DNA of 64,000 nt, taken from Agrobacterium sp. a22-2 (GTDB lineage Bacteria; Pseudomonadota; Alphaproteobacteria; Rhizobiales; Rhizobiaceae). The notes beneath the pieces are model-generated. The model searched no databases. It was not told the origin of the DNA and was given only the letters and a program-made list of their open reading frames with translations. Each line of letters begins with the position of its first letter. Position 1 is the first letter of the stretch. This document shows, piece by piece, positions 53,671 to 62,343 of this stretch. Both the position numbers and the translations under genes were made by a program. The stretch spans positions 372,001-436,000 of the forward strand of contig NZ_JAAXMM010000002.1 in NCBI RefSeq assembly GCF_012276985.1. Reading direction: 5' to 3'.

Positions 53671-53710
53671 CGGTGAGGGCCGAGGCCCTGGTGGGTCTCG
53701 GCCCTCACCG
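53671..53710 (-). terminator. Strong stem-loop after the 231-aa gene
   Basis: A 14-bp perfect inverted repeat (CGGTGAGGGCCGAG 53671-53684 with CTCGGCCCTCACCG 53697-53710) with a 12-base loop. It lies 8 bp past the stop of the unrecognised gene. There is no T run, so it may stabilise the mRNA 3' end or act as a Rho-independent-like hairpin. Confidence 0.7.
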
Positions 53711-53718
53711 TTGCTGCA

Positions 53719-54414
53719 CTACACCAGAAGCGGCGTACGCAACTCGATGATGCCTCTTTCCGTCATGCCGGCCGACTGCTGATCCTCGATGAAGAGGCCG
53801 CGATCCGGGTCGTATTTCATGACGATCGATTCGACGCCGCCGCCGAATTTCGCCACCGACGAATTGCCGATGATCTTGGTGATGATCGTCTCGCTGGCGA
53901 ATTGGCTCTGCAGCCACACGTAGACATGGGTGAAGGGTGTCATCTGAATCTGCTGCGTGGCCAGCACCGACTGGGCCGAAATCGGCTTGCGCTCGGCCAG
54001 CGTCTTGCCGATCATCGCCGATTGCGACAGGCCGAAGGTCAGAGCCGGATACTGCGAGTAGGGCATATAGTTATTGGCCGCATAGGTGCCGCGCGCGATC
54101 TGCGGATCCTTCTGCAGAGGTCCGAAGATGGCGGCAGGCGTGAAAGGATAGAAGCCGGAATCAAGGGCTGGTCCCGGTGCAACCTCTGAGAGCTTGTCGA
54201 TCGAAGCACCGTCCGCGATCTCGGCCGTCGAAGCGTAAATCCAGTAGTCTTCGGTCCAGGTGATGGTGGTGGAGGGAAACGGGTCGATGGAGAGCCACAC
54301 CACGTTCGGATCGCCGCTGCCGACTGGTTTTGCCAGCGTCAAACGCTGCCCGGCAGGCTTGATGTATTTCATGTCGTCAGGATCGATATTCAGCGTCAGC
54401 GTATATTTGGTCAT
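53719..54414 (-). CDS. Unrecognised 231-aa protein, beta-rich
   Basis: No signal peptide, no membrane helix and no family I recognise. The sequence alternates polar and aromatic residues in short strands (MTKYTLTLNIDPDDMKYIKP, TTITWTEDYWIYAST, FTHVYVWLQSQFASET), suggesting an all-beta, possibly jelly-roll, cytosolic protein. A middle segment has YPFTPAAIFGP and a Pro/Tyr-rich NNYMPYSQYPALTFGL. It stands alone, with a strong hairpin after it and a serine recombinase gene 380 bp away divergently. The coding frame looks well used. Function unknown. Confidence 0.7.
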   Translation of the reverse strand: MTKYTLTLNIDPDDMKYIKPAGQRLTLAKPVGSGDPNVVWLSIDPFPSTTITWTEDYWIYASTAEIADGASIDKLSEVAPGPALDSGFYPFTPAAIFGPLQKDPQIARGTYAANNYMPYSQYPALTFGLSQSAMIGKTLAERKPISAQSVLATQQIQMTPFTHVYVWLQSQFASETIITKIIGNSSVAKFGGGVESIVMKYDPDRGLFIEDQQSAGMTERGIIELRTPLLV

Positions 54415-54795
54415 GTCGCAGTCTCCTCTTTTGACGGTGTTGTACCGGGTGCCGGAAGACGCCGAATGCGTCTCTAAAGCGTTCCTATTCGCACAACCTG
54501 AGGCGCGATTATTTCAACCTTTGAATAGCATCCGGTTTCAGTCATTCAGCAGCGCGCGCGCGGCGGCCACAAGCGCTGCGACCCCTGCAGATCCTGCCCG
54601 CAGCCCGGTTATGGCCATGATCATGCAACCGATGGAAATATACATCTTTGTGGGGATTTATGGAATTGACAACAACCTAATGGTGTGATCAAAAGGGAAC
54701 GGTTGTGATACAGTTTTTCAAGTGATCGACCGGGCTTCATGGGGTGGATCGTTGAATATCTTCTCGTTTGTCTGGAAACCTGACGCGATGGAACC
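54415..54795. other. Divergent gap between the unknown gene and the recombinase
   Basis: About 380 bp without a confident gene. The stretch 54640-54780 is A/T-rich for this genome and may include both promoters and, if the recombinase acts locally, its target site; I see no clear inverted repeat of recombinase-site size. Confidence 0.4.
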
Positions 54796-55380
54796 ATGAG
54801 AATTGGCTATGCGCGCGTGTCGACATCCGACCAGAACATGGATCTGCAGTTGCAGGCGCTGACGGCGGCCGGATGCGACCGTATTTTCTCGGATCAGGGG
54901 CTTTCGGGCGCGTCGCGGGCCCGGCCCGGGCTGATGCAGTCGTTCGAGCATCTCGGAGCTGGCGACACGCTTGTGGTATGGCGGCTCGACCGGCTTGGGC
55001 GCTCGCTGTCGCATCTGATCGATGTGGTGGCCGAGCTTGGCCGCCGCGACATCGGGCTCTATTCGATCAATGAGTCGATCAACACCGCGTCGGCTGGCGG
55101 CATCCTGATCTTCCACATCATGGGGGCGCTTGCCGAATTCGAGCGCACGCTGATTTCGGAACGAACCCGAGCCGGCATGTCGGCGGCCAAGGCGCGTGGC
55201 AGCCCGATCGGCCGACCCGTCAAGCTGCCGGCCACCGAGATGGATGACGCCATCCACGCCATTCGTATCGAGGGCCGGACGGTCACTGCCGCTGCCGCCG
55301 AATTCGGCGTCAGCCGCGCCACGCTTTACCGCGCCATGCGACGCATGCCGGCCGACAAGGGCACGGCGGCTATGGCCTAG
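54796..55380 (+). CDS. Serine recombinase (resolvase/invertase family)
   Basis: A 194-residue small serine recombinase. MRIGYARVSTSDQNMDLQ holds the nucleophile Ser10, VVWRLDRLGRSLSHLID the conserved Arg pair, and FHIMGALAEFERTLISERT the E-helix start. The C-terminal HTH is VTAAAAEFGVSRATLYRAM. It is intact and of normal size for Hin or Tn3-type enzymes. No transposase or plasmid gene is near, so it may be a relic of a mobile element or act on a local invertible segment. A good ribosome site is not seen. Confidence 0.9.
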   Translation: MRIGYARVSTSDQNMDLQLQALTAAGCDRIFSDQGLSGASRARPGLMQSFEHLGAGDTLVVWRLDRLGRSLSHLIDVVAELGRRDIGLYSINESINTASAGGILIFHIMGALAEFERTLISERTRAGMSAAKARGSPIGRPVKLPATEMDDAIHAIRIEGRTVTAAAAEFGVSRATLYRAMRRMPADKGTAAMA

Positions 55381-55425
55381 AGACGCCAGCGGCTGCCGGC
55401 GGTCTTCGTGGTCATTCGATGATGC

Positions 55426-56604
55426 TCAGGCGCTCATTGCCAGGGGTTGAGGGGCGTCGGTACAGGACGGCGCCTTGGCCTTGGGGAGCAGTTCCACGAC
55501 CGTCGTCCAGAGGTGATAGAGGGAGCTTGCCGGGATCGTCTTGGCGACGGATTGACCCTCGAGGTCGAGACGGTCGTGCCAGCAGCCGGCCGGCGCATCC
55601 TTCAGGTATGACCTGAACAGCGCGGCGGCAACGGCTTCCGCCTGCTGCAGGTCTTCCTCTTTTCCATGCGCGCGGTGCTGCATCAGAAACGCCTTTAACA
55701 ATTCGGTCTGCGGCCAGAGGCGGCGATACTGTCCGCTTGACGGCGCACCGACTGAGGCGTCATCGAGCAGGAACGCTGATCCTGCCGCCCGCCCGAGAGC
55801 CAGCGCTGTCGAAAGCAGGGCGACGCAAAGCGCGTCATCGTCTTCTCCGGTCAGTGCCGCATGCCGCCGGACCAACCATACCCATTCGCACATGTGCCCC
55901 GGCTCAAGCCTGTCCGACTGATAGCGATCGGAAAGCTCCCAGCGTGGACCGAAGGACTCGCGCAGAAGTCCTTGGCTTTCATCGTAGAAATGGTCGTGGA
56001 GCAGGGCAAAGAGTCTTGCTTCAACGAGAGGATAGTGCGGGTCATCGTCCGTCTCGCACAGGGCAAGGCTGGCTTCCAGATAATGCATATGCGGATTTTG
56101 CCGCCGCGGCACTGTGCCGGTGCTGTCTTCCGCCCAGCCACCGAAGGGATCGGCGAGCGTCCGATCGATCGCGGCGATCAAGTTCTTGATGTGCCTTCGA
56201 TACACCGGTCGGCCGGTGGCCTTCCAGAGCCAGGCCAGCGCCAGCAAGACGCAGGCATTATCATAGAGATCGCGCTCGGGATCGGTCACCGCGTCGCTGA
56301 AGCGGTTGAACGCCCGCGCATAACCGGGCCGGGCACCGGCATTCCAGGCGACGCGATGCAGGTTGCCGAAGGCGCGCTCGGCTTTTTGCAGTGATCCGGC
56401 GGGCGCAACATCGAGTGCTGAGGCATGGGCATAGACATAGATCAGCCGTGCCGCCGTTCTTGTGCGGACGATGCCGCTCGTCTCGGGCGAGCCGTCGAGC
56501 TGCAGCGCTTCCATGAAATGGCCGCGTTGCTCGTCATAGGCAGCCGATGCCCATTTTGGCAGCGCGTCATCGATGAAATAGGTCTTCAGTCGGTCCAGTT
56601 CCAT
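55426..56604 (-). CDS. AGE-family sugar epimerase/isomerase
   Basis: A 392-residue (alpha/alpha)6-barrel protein of the N-acylglucosamine 2-epimerase / mannose isomerase family. Diagnostic parts are YDNACVLLALAWLWKATG, NPHMHYLEASLALCE, LEPGHMCEWVWLVRRH (catalytic His in EPGH) and AGCWHDRLDLEG. It probably interconverts mannose with glucose or fructose, or acts on mannose-containing disaccharides; the exact substrate is open. The ATG at 56604 follows GGAG. It is divergent from the glycosyltransferase fusion and GH130 genes, which also suggest mannose chemistry. Confidence 0.87.
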   Translation of the reverse strand: MELDRLKTYFIDDALPKWASAAYDEQRGHFMEALQLDGSPETSGIVRTRTAARLIYVYAHASALDVAPAGSLQKAERAFGNLHRVAWNAGARPGYARAFNRFSDAVTDPERDLYDNACVLLALAWLWKATGRPVYRRHIKNLIAAIDRTLADPFGGWAEDSTGTVPRRQNPHMHYLEASLALCETDDDPHYPLVEARLFALLHDHFYDESQGLLRESFGPRWELSDRYQSDRLEPGHMCEWVWLVRRHAALTGEDDDALCVALLSTALALGRAAGSAFLLDDASVGAPSSGQYRRLWPQTELLKAFLMQHRAHGKEEDLQQAEAVAAALFRSYLKDAPAGCWHDRLDLEGQSVAKTIPASSLYHLWTTVVELLPKAKAPSCTDAPQPLAMSA

Positions 56605-57042
56605 GCGGGTCTCCTTCAATGGTGAGCGAAGCGCGTCGGGCCGTGTCGGTTTGGATGCGGGCCGGTGGGTGCGAGCCGGAAATGCGCGGGCGAGGGGCCA
56701 GCGGGTTTGCCTGTACGATGGACAGGCCGGGGGCTTTGCCACGGCGAGGCAAACCGAATTCAGGCGCTTAAAGCCAAAATTCGGTCCAAAATCATATTCC
56801 AGTCTTATTGTCAGGAATATTTGTGATATTAATGAGGCGCTTTTACAAATTGCGAGCCGAATTATTTAAATCACAATTGTCAATTTTGAATATTGTTCGT
56901 TAATTTGAAGCGATAATACGACTGATACGAGTAATTTTATTTTAATTGCGGACCTTTTTTATCTTTAGAACGTTTCGACATGTGTCGGCAATTCTAAATT
57001 CCGGCTTGCTTCAACCTTGTCTTGCACGAAGGGAACACCGGA
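56605..57042. promoter_or_regulatory. AT-rich divergent region upstream of the GT4 gene
   Basis: The stretch about 56760-57000 is strongly A/T-rich compared with the rest of the window (AATTATTTAAATCACAATTG, TTAATTTGAAGCG). It holds no gene. Such islands often bind H-NS/Ros-type proteins and carry promoters, and it likely controls both the AGE and GT4 genes. Confidence 0.55.
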
Positions 57043-59316
57043 ATGAGCACGTTCAAACGCCTGGCCATCATCGGCAATTCGCTGCCGCGCCGCTGCGGTA
57101 TAGCGACCTTCAGCAGCGACCTGCATCGGGCGATGTCGCAGTCCTTCGACAGCATCGAAACCTCCGTGGTGGCGATGACCGACAAGGGTCACACCTATCT
57201 CTATCCGCCGCAGGTGATTGCCGAAATCCATGATGATGTCCTGTCGGACTATGTAGCGGCGGCCGATCAACTCAATGCCGGCGGTTATGATCTGGTGTCG
57301 CTGCAGCATGAGTTCGGCATTTTCGGCGGCGAGGCCGGCGGCCATATCCTGACCCTGCTGTCGCGCCTGCGGATGCCAGTCGTCACCACGCTGCACACCG
57401 TATTGGCGGAACCGAGCCCGGCGCAAAGGGCGGTTCTCCACCAGATCATCGCGGCGTCTGCGCGCATCGTGGTCATGGCGGAAAAAGGCCGCGAGCTGTT
57501 GCAGACCATCTACGGCACGCCTTCGTCCAAGATCGATGTCATTGCCCACGGCATTCCGGATGTGGCCTTTGCCGAGCCGGATCTGGCCAAGGCCAAGCTC
57601 GGCTTCGCCGACAGATCGGTGATCCTGACATTCGGCCTGCTGTCGCCCAACAAGGGTATCGAGGTGATGATCGACGCCATGCCGCTGATTCTTGAGACCT
57701 GCCCCAATGCTGTCTATGTGGTTCTCGGTGCCACCCATCCGAACCTTTTGCGCGACAAGGGCGAAGCCTATCGCGACAGCCTGCAGGCGCGTGCCGAAGC
57801 GCTTGGCGTCGGGACTAAGGTGCTGTTTCTCGACCAGTTCGTCGACCTGCCGAAACTGCTCGATTTCATCTCGATGTGCGACGTCTACGTCACGCCTTAT
57901 CTGCATGAAGCGCAGATGACCTCGGGAACGCTTGCCTACAGTTTCGGGCTCGGCAAGGCCGTGGTGTCGACGCCCTACTGGCACGCCCGCGAACTGCTGG
58001 CCGATGGCCGCGGCTGCCTCGTGCCGTTCAGTGCGCCGGCCGAGACCGGCCAGGCGATTGCCGAACTGCTCGGCGACGCGCCGCGCCGCCAGGCGATGCG
58101 CGAGCTTGCCTATGCCAGCAGCCGTTCGATGACCTGGGAACACACGGCTGGAAAATATCTGGCGGCGTTCAACGCGGCCCGGCGCAGCCAGCCCCTGCGG
58201 CTGGTCGCTCCTGGCGGGCAGGGCGGGCTTCCGGCGATCGGCGGCGGACCCGGCATCAATTTCGGCCATCTGCTGGCGATGTGCGACGATACCGGCATCT
58301 ATCAGCACGCCGTGCATTCGGTGCCCGATCGCTCGCACGGCTATTGCGTCGACGACAATGCCCGGGCGTTGATCCTCGCCTGCGGCTTGGTGGCGGCGGG
58401 CGAGAAGACCATACCCGACCCGCTGGTGGCCGGTTTCGCGGCCTTCGTCCAGCATGCCTGGAACCCCGACACCGGACGGTTTCGCAACTTCATGAGTTTC
58501 AGCCGCAACTGGCTGGAAGACACCGGTTCGGAAGACAGCCACGGCCGCACGCTCTGGTCGCTGGGCATTGCGGCGTCGACCGATGTGGACCTGTCGCGCC
58601 GCCGCTGGGCACAGGCCCTGTTTCCGAAGGCCATGGAGGCCGTGGAAGGGTTCAGCTCGCCGCGCGCCTGGGCATTCACCCTGCTGGGCCTCGATGGCTA
58701 TTGCAGCTCCAGGCCCGAGGACCGCAAAGCGGCCCGTCTTCGTGTCGTTCTTGCCGAGCGGCTGATGGCCCTGCTGGCGTCAGTCGGCACGCCGCAATGG
58801 ACCTGGTTCGAGGAAGGGCTTTCCTACGACAATGCGCGGCTGCCGCAGGCCTTGATCCTGACCGGTGTGGCGACGCTCGCGCCGCATTATGTCGAAGCCG
58901 GTATCCGCACGCTCGAGTGGCTGATGACCAAACAGACCGCGCCGCGCGGCCATTTCCGGCCGGTTGGCACGGAGGGCTTTTTCGATCAGCGTAAATCCCC
59001 CCGCCTGTTCGATCAGCAACCCGTCGAGGCGACCGCGACGATTTCGGCCTGCATCGCCGCATGGCGGGTGACCGGCGACAGCGATTGGCGCGACGCCGCC
59101 TTGCGGGTCTTCAGCTGGTTTTCCGGCAATAATGACTTAGGTGTGCCGCTGATCGACGACGAGACCGGCGGCTGCCTTGACGGCCTGCATGCCGACCGGG
59201 CCAACCAGAACCGTGGCGGCGAATCCGTCATCTGCCTGCTGATCAGCAGTGTCGAAATCCGCCAGCTGTCGCGAAACCGCGACAGCCATCCGGGCTTCAT
59301 CCAGCGGCGCGCCTGA
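57043..59316 (+). CDS. GT4 glycosyltransferase fused to a C-terminal (alpha/alpha) domain
   Basis: A 757-residue two-part protein. Residues ~1-385 form a GT-B glycosyltransferase of family 4: LPRRCGIATFSSDLHRAMSQ, LQHEFGIFGGEAGGHI, TFGLLSPNKGIEVMIDAM, and the sugar-nucleotide region VTPYLHEAQMTSGTLAYSFG. Residues ~405-757 (MCDDTGIYQHAVHSVPDRSH to the end) look like a helical toroid glycosidase-type domain, with CVDDNARALILACGL and LSYDNARLPQALILTG repeats. It probably builds a mannose-type oligosaccharide. ATG 57043 follows AAGGGAA. It is cotranscribed with the GH130 gene 46 bp downstream. Confidence 0.85.
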   Translation: MSTFKRLAIIGNSLPRRCGIATFSSDLHRAMSQSFDSIETSVVAMTDKGHTYLYPPQVIAEIHDDVLSDYVAAADQLNAGGYDLVSLQHEFGIFGGEAGGHILTLLSRLRMPVVTTLHTVLAEPSPAQRAVLHQIIAASARIVVMAEKGRELLQTIYGTPSSKIDVIAHGIPDVAFAEPDLAKAKLGFADRSVILTFGLLSPNKGIEVMIDAMPLILETCPNAVYVVLGATHPNLLRDKGEAYRDSLQARAEALGVGTKVLFLDQFVDLPKLLDFISMCDVYVTPYLHEAQMTSGTLAYSFGLGKAVVSTPYWHARELLADGRGCLVPFSAPAETGQAIAELLGDAPRRQAMRELAYASSRSMTWEHTAGKYLAAFNAARRSQPLRLVAPGGQGGLPAIGGGPGINFGHLLAMCDDTGIYQHAVHSVPDRSHGYCVDDNARALILACGLVAAGEKTIPDPLVAGFAAFVQHAWNPDTGRFRNFMSFSRNWLEDTGSEDSHGRTLWSLGIAASTDVDLSRRRWAQALFPKAMEAVEGFSSPRAWAFTLLGLDGYCSSRPEDRKAARLRVVLAERLMALLASVGTPQWTWFEEGLSYDNARLPQALILTGVATLAPHYVEAGIRTLEWLMTKQTAPRGHFRPVGTEGFFDQRKSPRLFDQQPVEATATISACIAAWRVTGDSDWRDAALRVFSWFSGNNDLGVPLIDDETGGCLDGLHADRANQNRGGESVICLLISSVEIRQLSRNRDSHPGFIQRRA

Positions 59317-59362
59317 GCGCGCCGGCCATTCTCCATCTTCTTAAGAACAACTCGAGGCAATC

Positions 59363-60658
59363 TTGTCCCATTCCGCATTCGTCAACCGTCAGGCCCTCTA
59401 TCTCCGTCCCGATCCGGCAAGGGTGATCGTGCGTCCGTTCAAGCCGGCCACCGAAGCGCGCGACCTGAAGCCGACCGACAAGACGCGGGCCAACCATATC
59501 GTCGATCGGGTGCTGGCGCTGGACGACGCGACGGCGGCAAGCCTGCTCTCCGATATCCTCGAAAACTTCGAGGGCCGGCACCGCAACCTGCTGCGCAAAT
59601 TCGAACTTCGGGCCGATTCCATGGAAGACGCCCTGATGGGGCATGACCCGTTCTCCCAAAAGCAGCGCCAGCTGGTCGGCGCCTATTTCATGAACGAGTA
59701 TTCCTTTGAGGCTGCGGCGCTGTTCAATCCGAGTATCGTCGTTCATCCCGATCAGTCGGGTGCTTCGCCCGGTGCGCGGCGCTTTATCTTAAGCCTGCGC
59801 GCCGTCGGCGAGGGGCATATATCCTCGCTCACCTTCCGGTCGGGGGAAGTGGCGGCCGATGGCGCGGTGCGGATCGATCCGCCGGCACGGCTTGCCTCGT
59901 CGCCGGAGATCGTCAGTTCCTCTGCCTCGGCCTATGGCGATGCGATCCAGCTGAATTTCAGCGCGGAGAGCGAGCTTAGCGAACGGGTGATCTTTCCGGT
60001 CACGCCGTCCCAGTCCAACGGCATCGAGGACGCCCGTTTCGTCGCTTTCGTAGACGAGGGTGTGACCACCTATTACGCCACCTATACCGCCTATAGCGGC
60101 CAGGCGATCCGCTCCGAACTGATCGAGACCACGGATTTCGTCACCTTCCGCATGATGCCGCTCAACGGCAGCGCGGCGCGCAACAAGGGCATGGCGCTCT
60201 TTCCGCGCAAGATCGGCGGCAAATATGCCATGGTCGCCCGGCAGGACAACGAGAACCTCTATCTCATCTATTCGGACGATCTCTATCGCTGGGATGGCGG
60301 CGAAATGCTGATGTCGCCGAAATTCCCCTGGGAATTCGTGCAGATCGGCAATTGCGGCGCGCCGATCGAACTGGACGAAGGCTGGTTGCTGCTGACCCAT
60401 GGTGTCGGTCCGGTGCGCCGTTATTCGATCGGCGCCACGCTTCTCGACAAGGAGGACCCGACGAAAATCCTGGCGCGCTCCACCGAGCCGCTGCTGCGCC
60501 CGGAAGCAACCGAGCGGGAGGGCTATGTGCCGAATGTCGTCTACACCTGCGGCGCCATGCGCCACAACGACATCATCATCCTGCCCTATGCCATCTCCGA
60601 CACCTATTCGAACTTCGCGACCATGGGCATCAAGGCACTGCTGAAGGCGATGGGGTGA
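59363..60658 (+). CDS. GH130-family glycoside phosphorylase/hydrolase
   Basis: A 431-residue five-bladed beta-propeller. GIEDARFVAF carries the catalytic Asp of family 130; NKGMALFPRKIGGKYAMVAR and GNCGAPIELDEGWLLLTHGV are further family hallmarks, as is the YSDDLYRWDG strand. Known members phosphorolyse or hydrolyse beta-mannosides. An N-terminal extension of about 100 residues precedes the propeller. TTG 59363 is the start, with CGAGG upstream. Together with the GT4 fusion and the AGE protein it suggests making and recycling of a mannose-containing sugar. Confidence 0.88.
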   Translation: MSHSAFVNRQALYLRPDPARVIVRPFKPATEARDLKPTDKTRANHIVDRVLALDDATAASLLSDILENFEGRHRNLLRKFELRADSMEDALMGHDPFSQKQRQLVGAYFMNEYSFEAAALFNPSIVVHPDQSGASPGARRFILSLRAVGEGHISSLTFRSGEVAADGAVRIDPPARLASSPEIVSSSASAYGDAIQLNFSAESELSERVIFPVTPSQSNGIEDARFVAFVDEGVTTYYATYTAYSGQAIRSELIETTDFVTFRMMPLNGSAARNKGMALFPRKIGGKYAMVARQDNENLYLIYSDDLYRWDGGEMLMSPKFPWEFVQIGNCGAPIELDEGWLLLTHGVGPVRRYSIGATLLDKEDPTKILARSTEPLLRPEATEREGYVPNVVYTCGAMRHNDIIILPYAISDTYSNFATMGIKALLKAMG

Positions 60659-60815
60659 GGGACGAGCAGGGTGGCTGAGGGAGCGGCCGACAAGATGCGG
60701 TGTTCCGAGCGACCATCCGGCTCGGCACCGCGACCGGCGTTGGGCGATGGAAATTCGACCTTGGCGGCCTTTACATAGCGCCTATCGCGCTGATATTGTT
60801 GTAAATTTCAAGAAA

Positions 60816-60892
60816 TGGCGCACCCGGTAGGATTCGAACCTACGACCTTTGGAATCGGAATCCAACACTCTATCCAGCTGAGCTACGGGTGC
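60816..60892 (-). tRNA. tRNA-Arg (anticodon CCG)
   Basis: On the minus strand a 77-base cloverleaf reads GCACCCGTAGCTCAGCTGGA at the 5' end, with anticodon loop TTCCGAT (CCG, reads CGG) closed by TTGGA/TCCAA. The T arm contains GGTTCGAATCC, and the acceptor stem CGGGTGC pairs with the 5' end. CCA is encoded (60816-60818). The next genes are unrelated; no integrase or att repeat is seen beside it. Confidence 0.95.
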
Positions 60893-61346
60893 ATCCGTGA
60901 CGACGGGGTGATCCGTCGTGCTGACTTGGCGGTTCATAGCCTAGTCTTGGATCGGCTTCAATGCGGAAAATGCAGGAATGTGGTGATGCGGGTGCTAATC
61001 TCAGGCGCCGGGGGCGGTCTGGCTTTTGGAGGGATGAGATCCTGAGGGCGCGGCTGGGGCCAAGCGGTCCGGTGGTGCCTGCGCAAGGTGTGTTGCAATA
61101 CCGGCTGCCTGCGCCCGTCCGCCGGCAGTGTGGCTTGGCCGCTGGTCGCAATCCTGTGGCTACAGCGCAGTAATCATTGCCGATTACTTGTTCTATCCTT
61201 CCGGTGCTATACAATGTCCAAATATTCCGAAGCCTATGCTCCTTTGTGGCGATTCGGAGCGGGAGGCAGCCATAAAACACCGTCGTACCTTATCAGACGA
61301 ACCTGAAGGCCCTGGTCGCCCTGGACCGAATGTGGATTTATCAGTC
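60893..61346. other. Region between tRNA-Arg and the MarR gene
   Basis: About 450 bp with no confident gene. The MarR reading frame stays open back to 61128, and residues just before 61347 (LSDEPEGPGRPGPNVDLSV) may belong to the protein if an upstream start is used. The promoter of the MarR gene should lie here. Confidence 0.4.
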
Positions 61347-61754
61347 ATGGCAGATGCAGTCGGTTACCGGCTCCGGCGCGCCCAATTGTCGGTGTTCCAG
61401 GATTTCAACGAAACCTTCGCATCGCGCGGATTGCGCCCGACGGATTTTGCGGTTCTGATGATTCTGCTGCGCAATCCCGGTCTCAAGCAAAGCGAGGTGG
61501 CCGAAAGCCTCGGCATCCAGCGGGCCAATTTCGTCGCCATCGTCGATGGGTTGGAAAACCGCGGGCTGATCGAGCGACGCAAGTCCGATATCGACCGCCG
61601 GGTGCAGTCGCTGCATATCACCGACGAAGGCGAGGGTTTCATGCGCTCCGTCCTGCCGATCTGGGAAGACCACGAGGACCGGCTGATCGCCAAACTCGGC
61701 GGGGTCCAGGCCCGTGACCAGCTGATCGGCCTCTTGCAGCGTCTCTACGATTAG
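61347..61754 (+). CDS. MarR-family transcription regulator
   Basis: From ATG 61347 a 135-residue winged-helix protein: MADAVGYRLRRAQLSVFQDF, the HTH with LKQSEVAESLGIQRANFVAI and the wing RRKSDIDRRVQSLHITDEG. MarR proteins bind DNA as dimers and usually lose affinity on binding phenolic ligands. The start is uncertain: no strong ribosome site is seen, and the frame extends upstream with an alternative ATG at 61236. It is convergent with the next gene, and the target is unknown. Confidence 0.82.
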   Translation: MADAVGYRLRRAQLSVFQDFNETFASRGLRPTDFAVLMILLRNPGLKQSEVAESLGIQRANFVAIVDGLENRGLIERRKSDIDRRVQSLHITDEGEGFMRSVLPIWEDHEDRLIAKLGGVQARDQLIGLLQRLYD

Positions 61755-61785
61755 AGCGTTTCCTGGCGTCCTCTGCCAAGCCGTC

Positions 61786-62253
61786 TCAACTCAACCGGGC
61801 GATTGCCTCGTCAATCAGCAGATTGGCGATCTGCATGCGCATGGTGGCCTTGTCGCGGAAGGGATCTGCCACGCCGTCGGGATGATTGGCACGGGCAAAG
61901 CTGCGGCGTTTCTCGGTGAGGACGGCCAGGGTGTCGGCCGGTGACAGGGCCAGATCTTCGGCCACCTGCATCGGCGCAGTGCGGGCCAGATGGTCCGGCA
62001 TGACGGGCTCCGGCGCCGGATCGTTTTTGGGCACCTGCTCTTTGAGCTCTGCCAACTCGTCAGGCATCAGGTCGAGATAGAGATCGCGGGTGCGGTCGAT
62101 ATCGGCGTGGGAGGCGCCTGCGCTTTCCCAGACAAAGCCGCTGCCAAGGCCTGATATCCGGTGGCTCCCGGCGCTGGTTCCATCGGCCTCATCGGCCGCC
62201 TCGTCTTGAAGGCGTTGCAGAACCGACTGAAACAGCGATTGTCCAAACAGCAT
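61786..62253 (-). CDS. Hypothetical protein with J-domain-like C-terminus
   Basis: A 155-residue protein. The C-terminal third (LTEKRRSFARANHPDGVADP, then MRMQIANLLIDEAIARL) resembles a degenerate DnaJ domain in which the HPD motif is retained as HPDG. The middle is acidic and Pro-rich (LKEQVPKNDPAPEPVMPDH), and the N-terminus is not recognised. If the HPD acts, it would stimulate a DnaK-type chaperone. The ATG at 62253 follows AAGGAG; a GTG at 62256 adjoins it. It lies upstream of no partner. Confidence 0.72.
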   Translation of the reverse strand: MLFGQSLFQSVLQRLQDEAADEADGTSAGSHRISGLGSGFVWESAGASHADIDRTRDLYLDLMPDELAELKEQVPKNDPAPEPVMPDHLARTAPMQVAEDLALSPADTLAVLTEKRRSFARANHPDGVADPFRDKATMRMQIANLLIDEAIARLS

Positions 62254-62343
62254 CACGGCGCTCCTTTGCCCATCCCGTAGCCGCTCAACGTGGCGCCGGG
62301 CTTACCGGTTCCAGGTTGAGCGCATTCCGGGGGGGGGTAAACG

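Noticed and set aside
56965..58542. A 525-codon minus-strand frame across the GT4 gene
   Set aside because: It is antisense to a clear glycosyltransferase, and its composition (His, Arg, Gln-rich) is typical of shadow frames.
60816..60892. tRNA-Arg as an integration site for a genomic island
   Set aside because: No integrase, no direct repeat of the tRNA 3' end and no foreign-looking cluster lie beside it.
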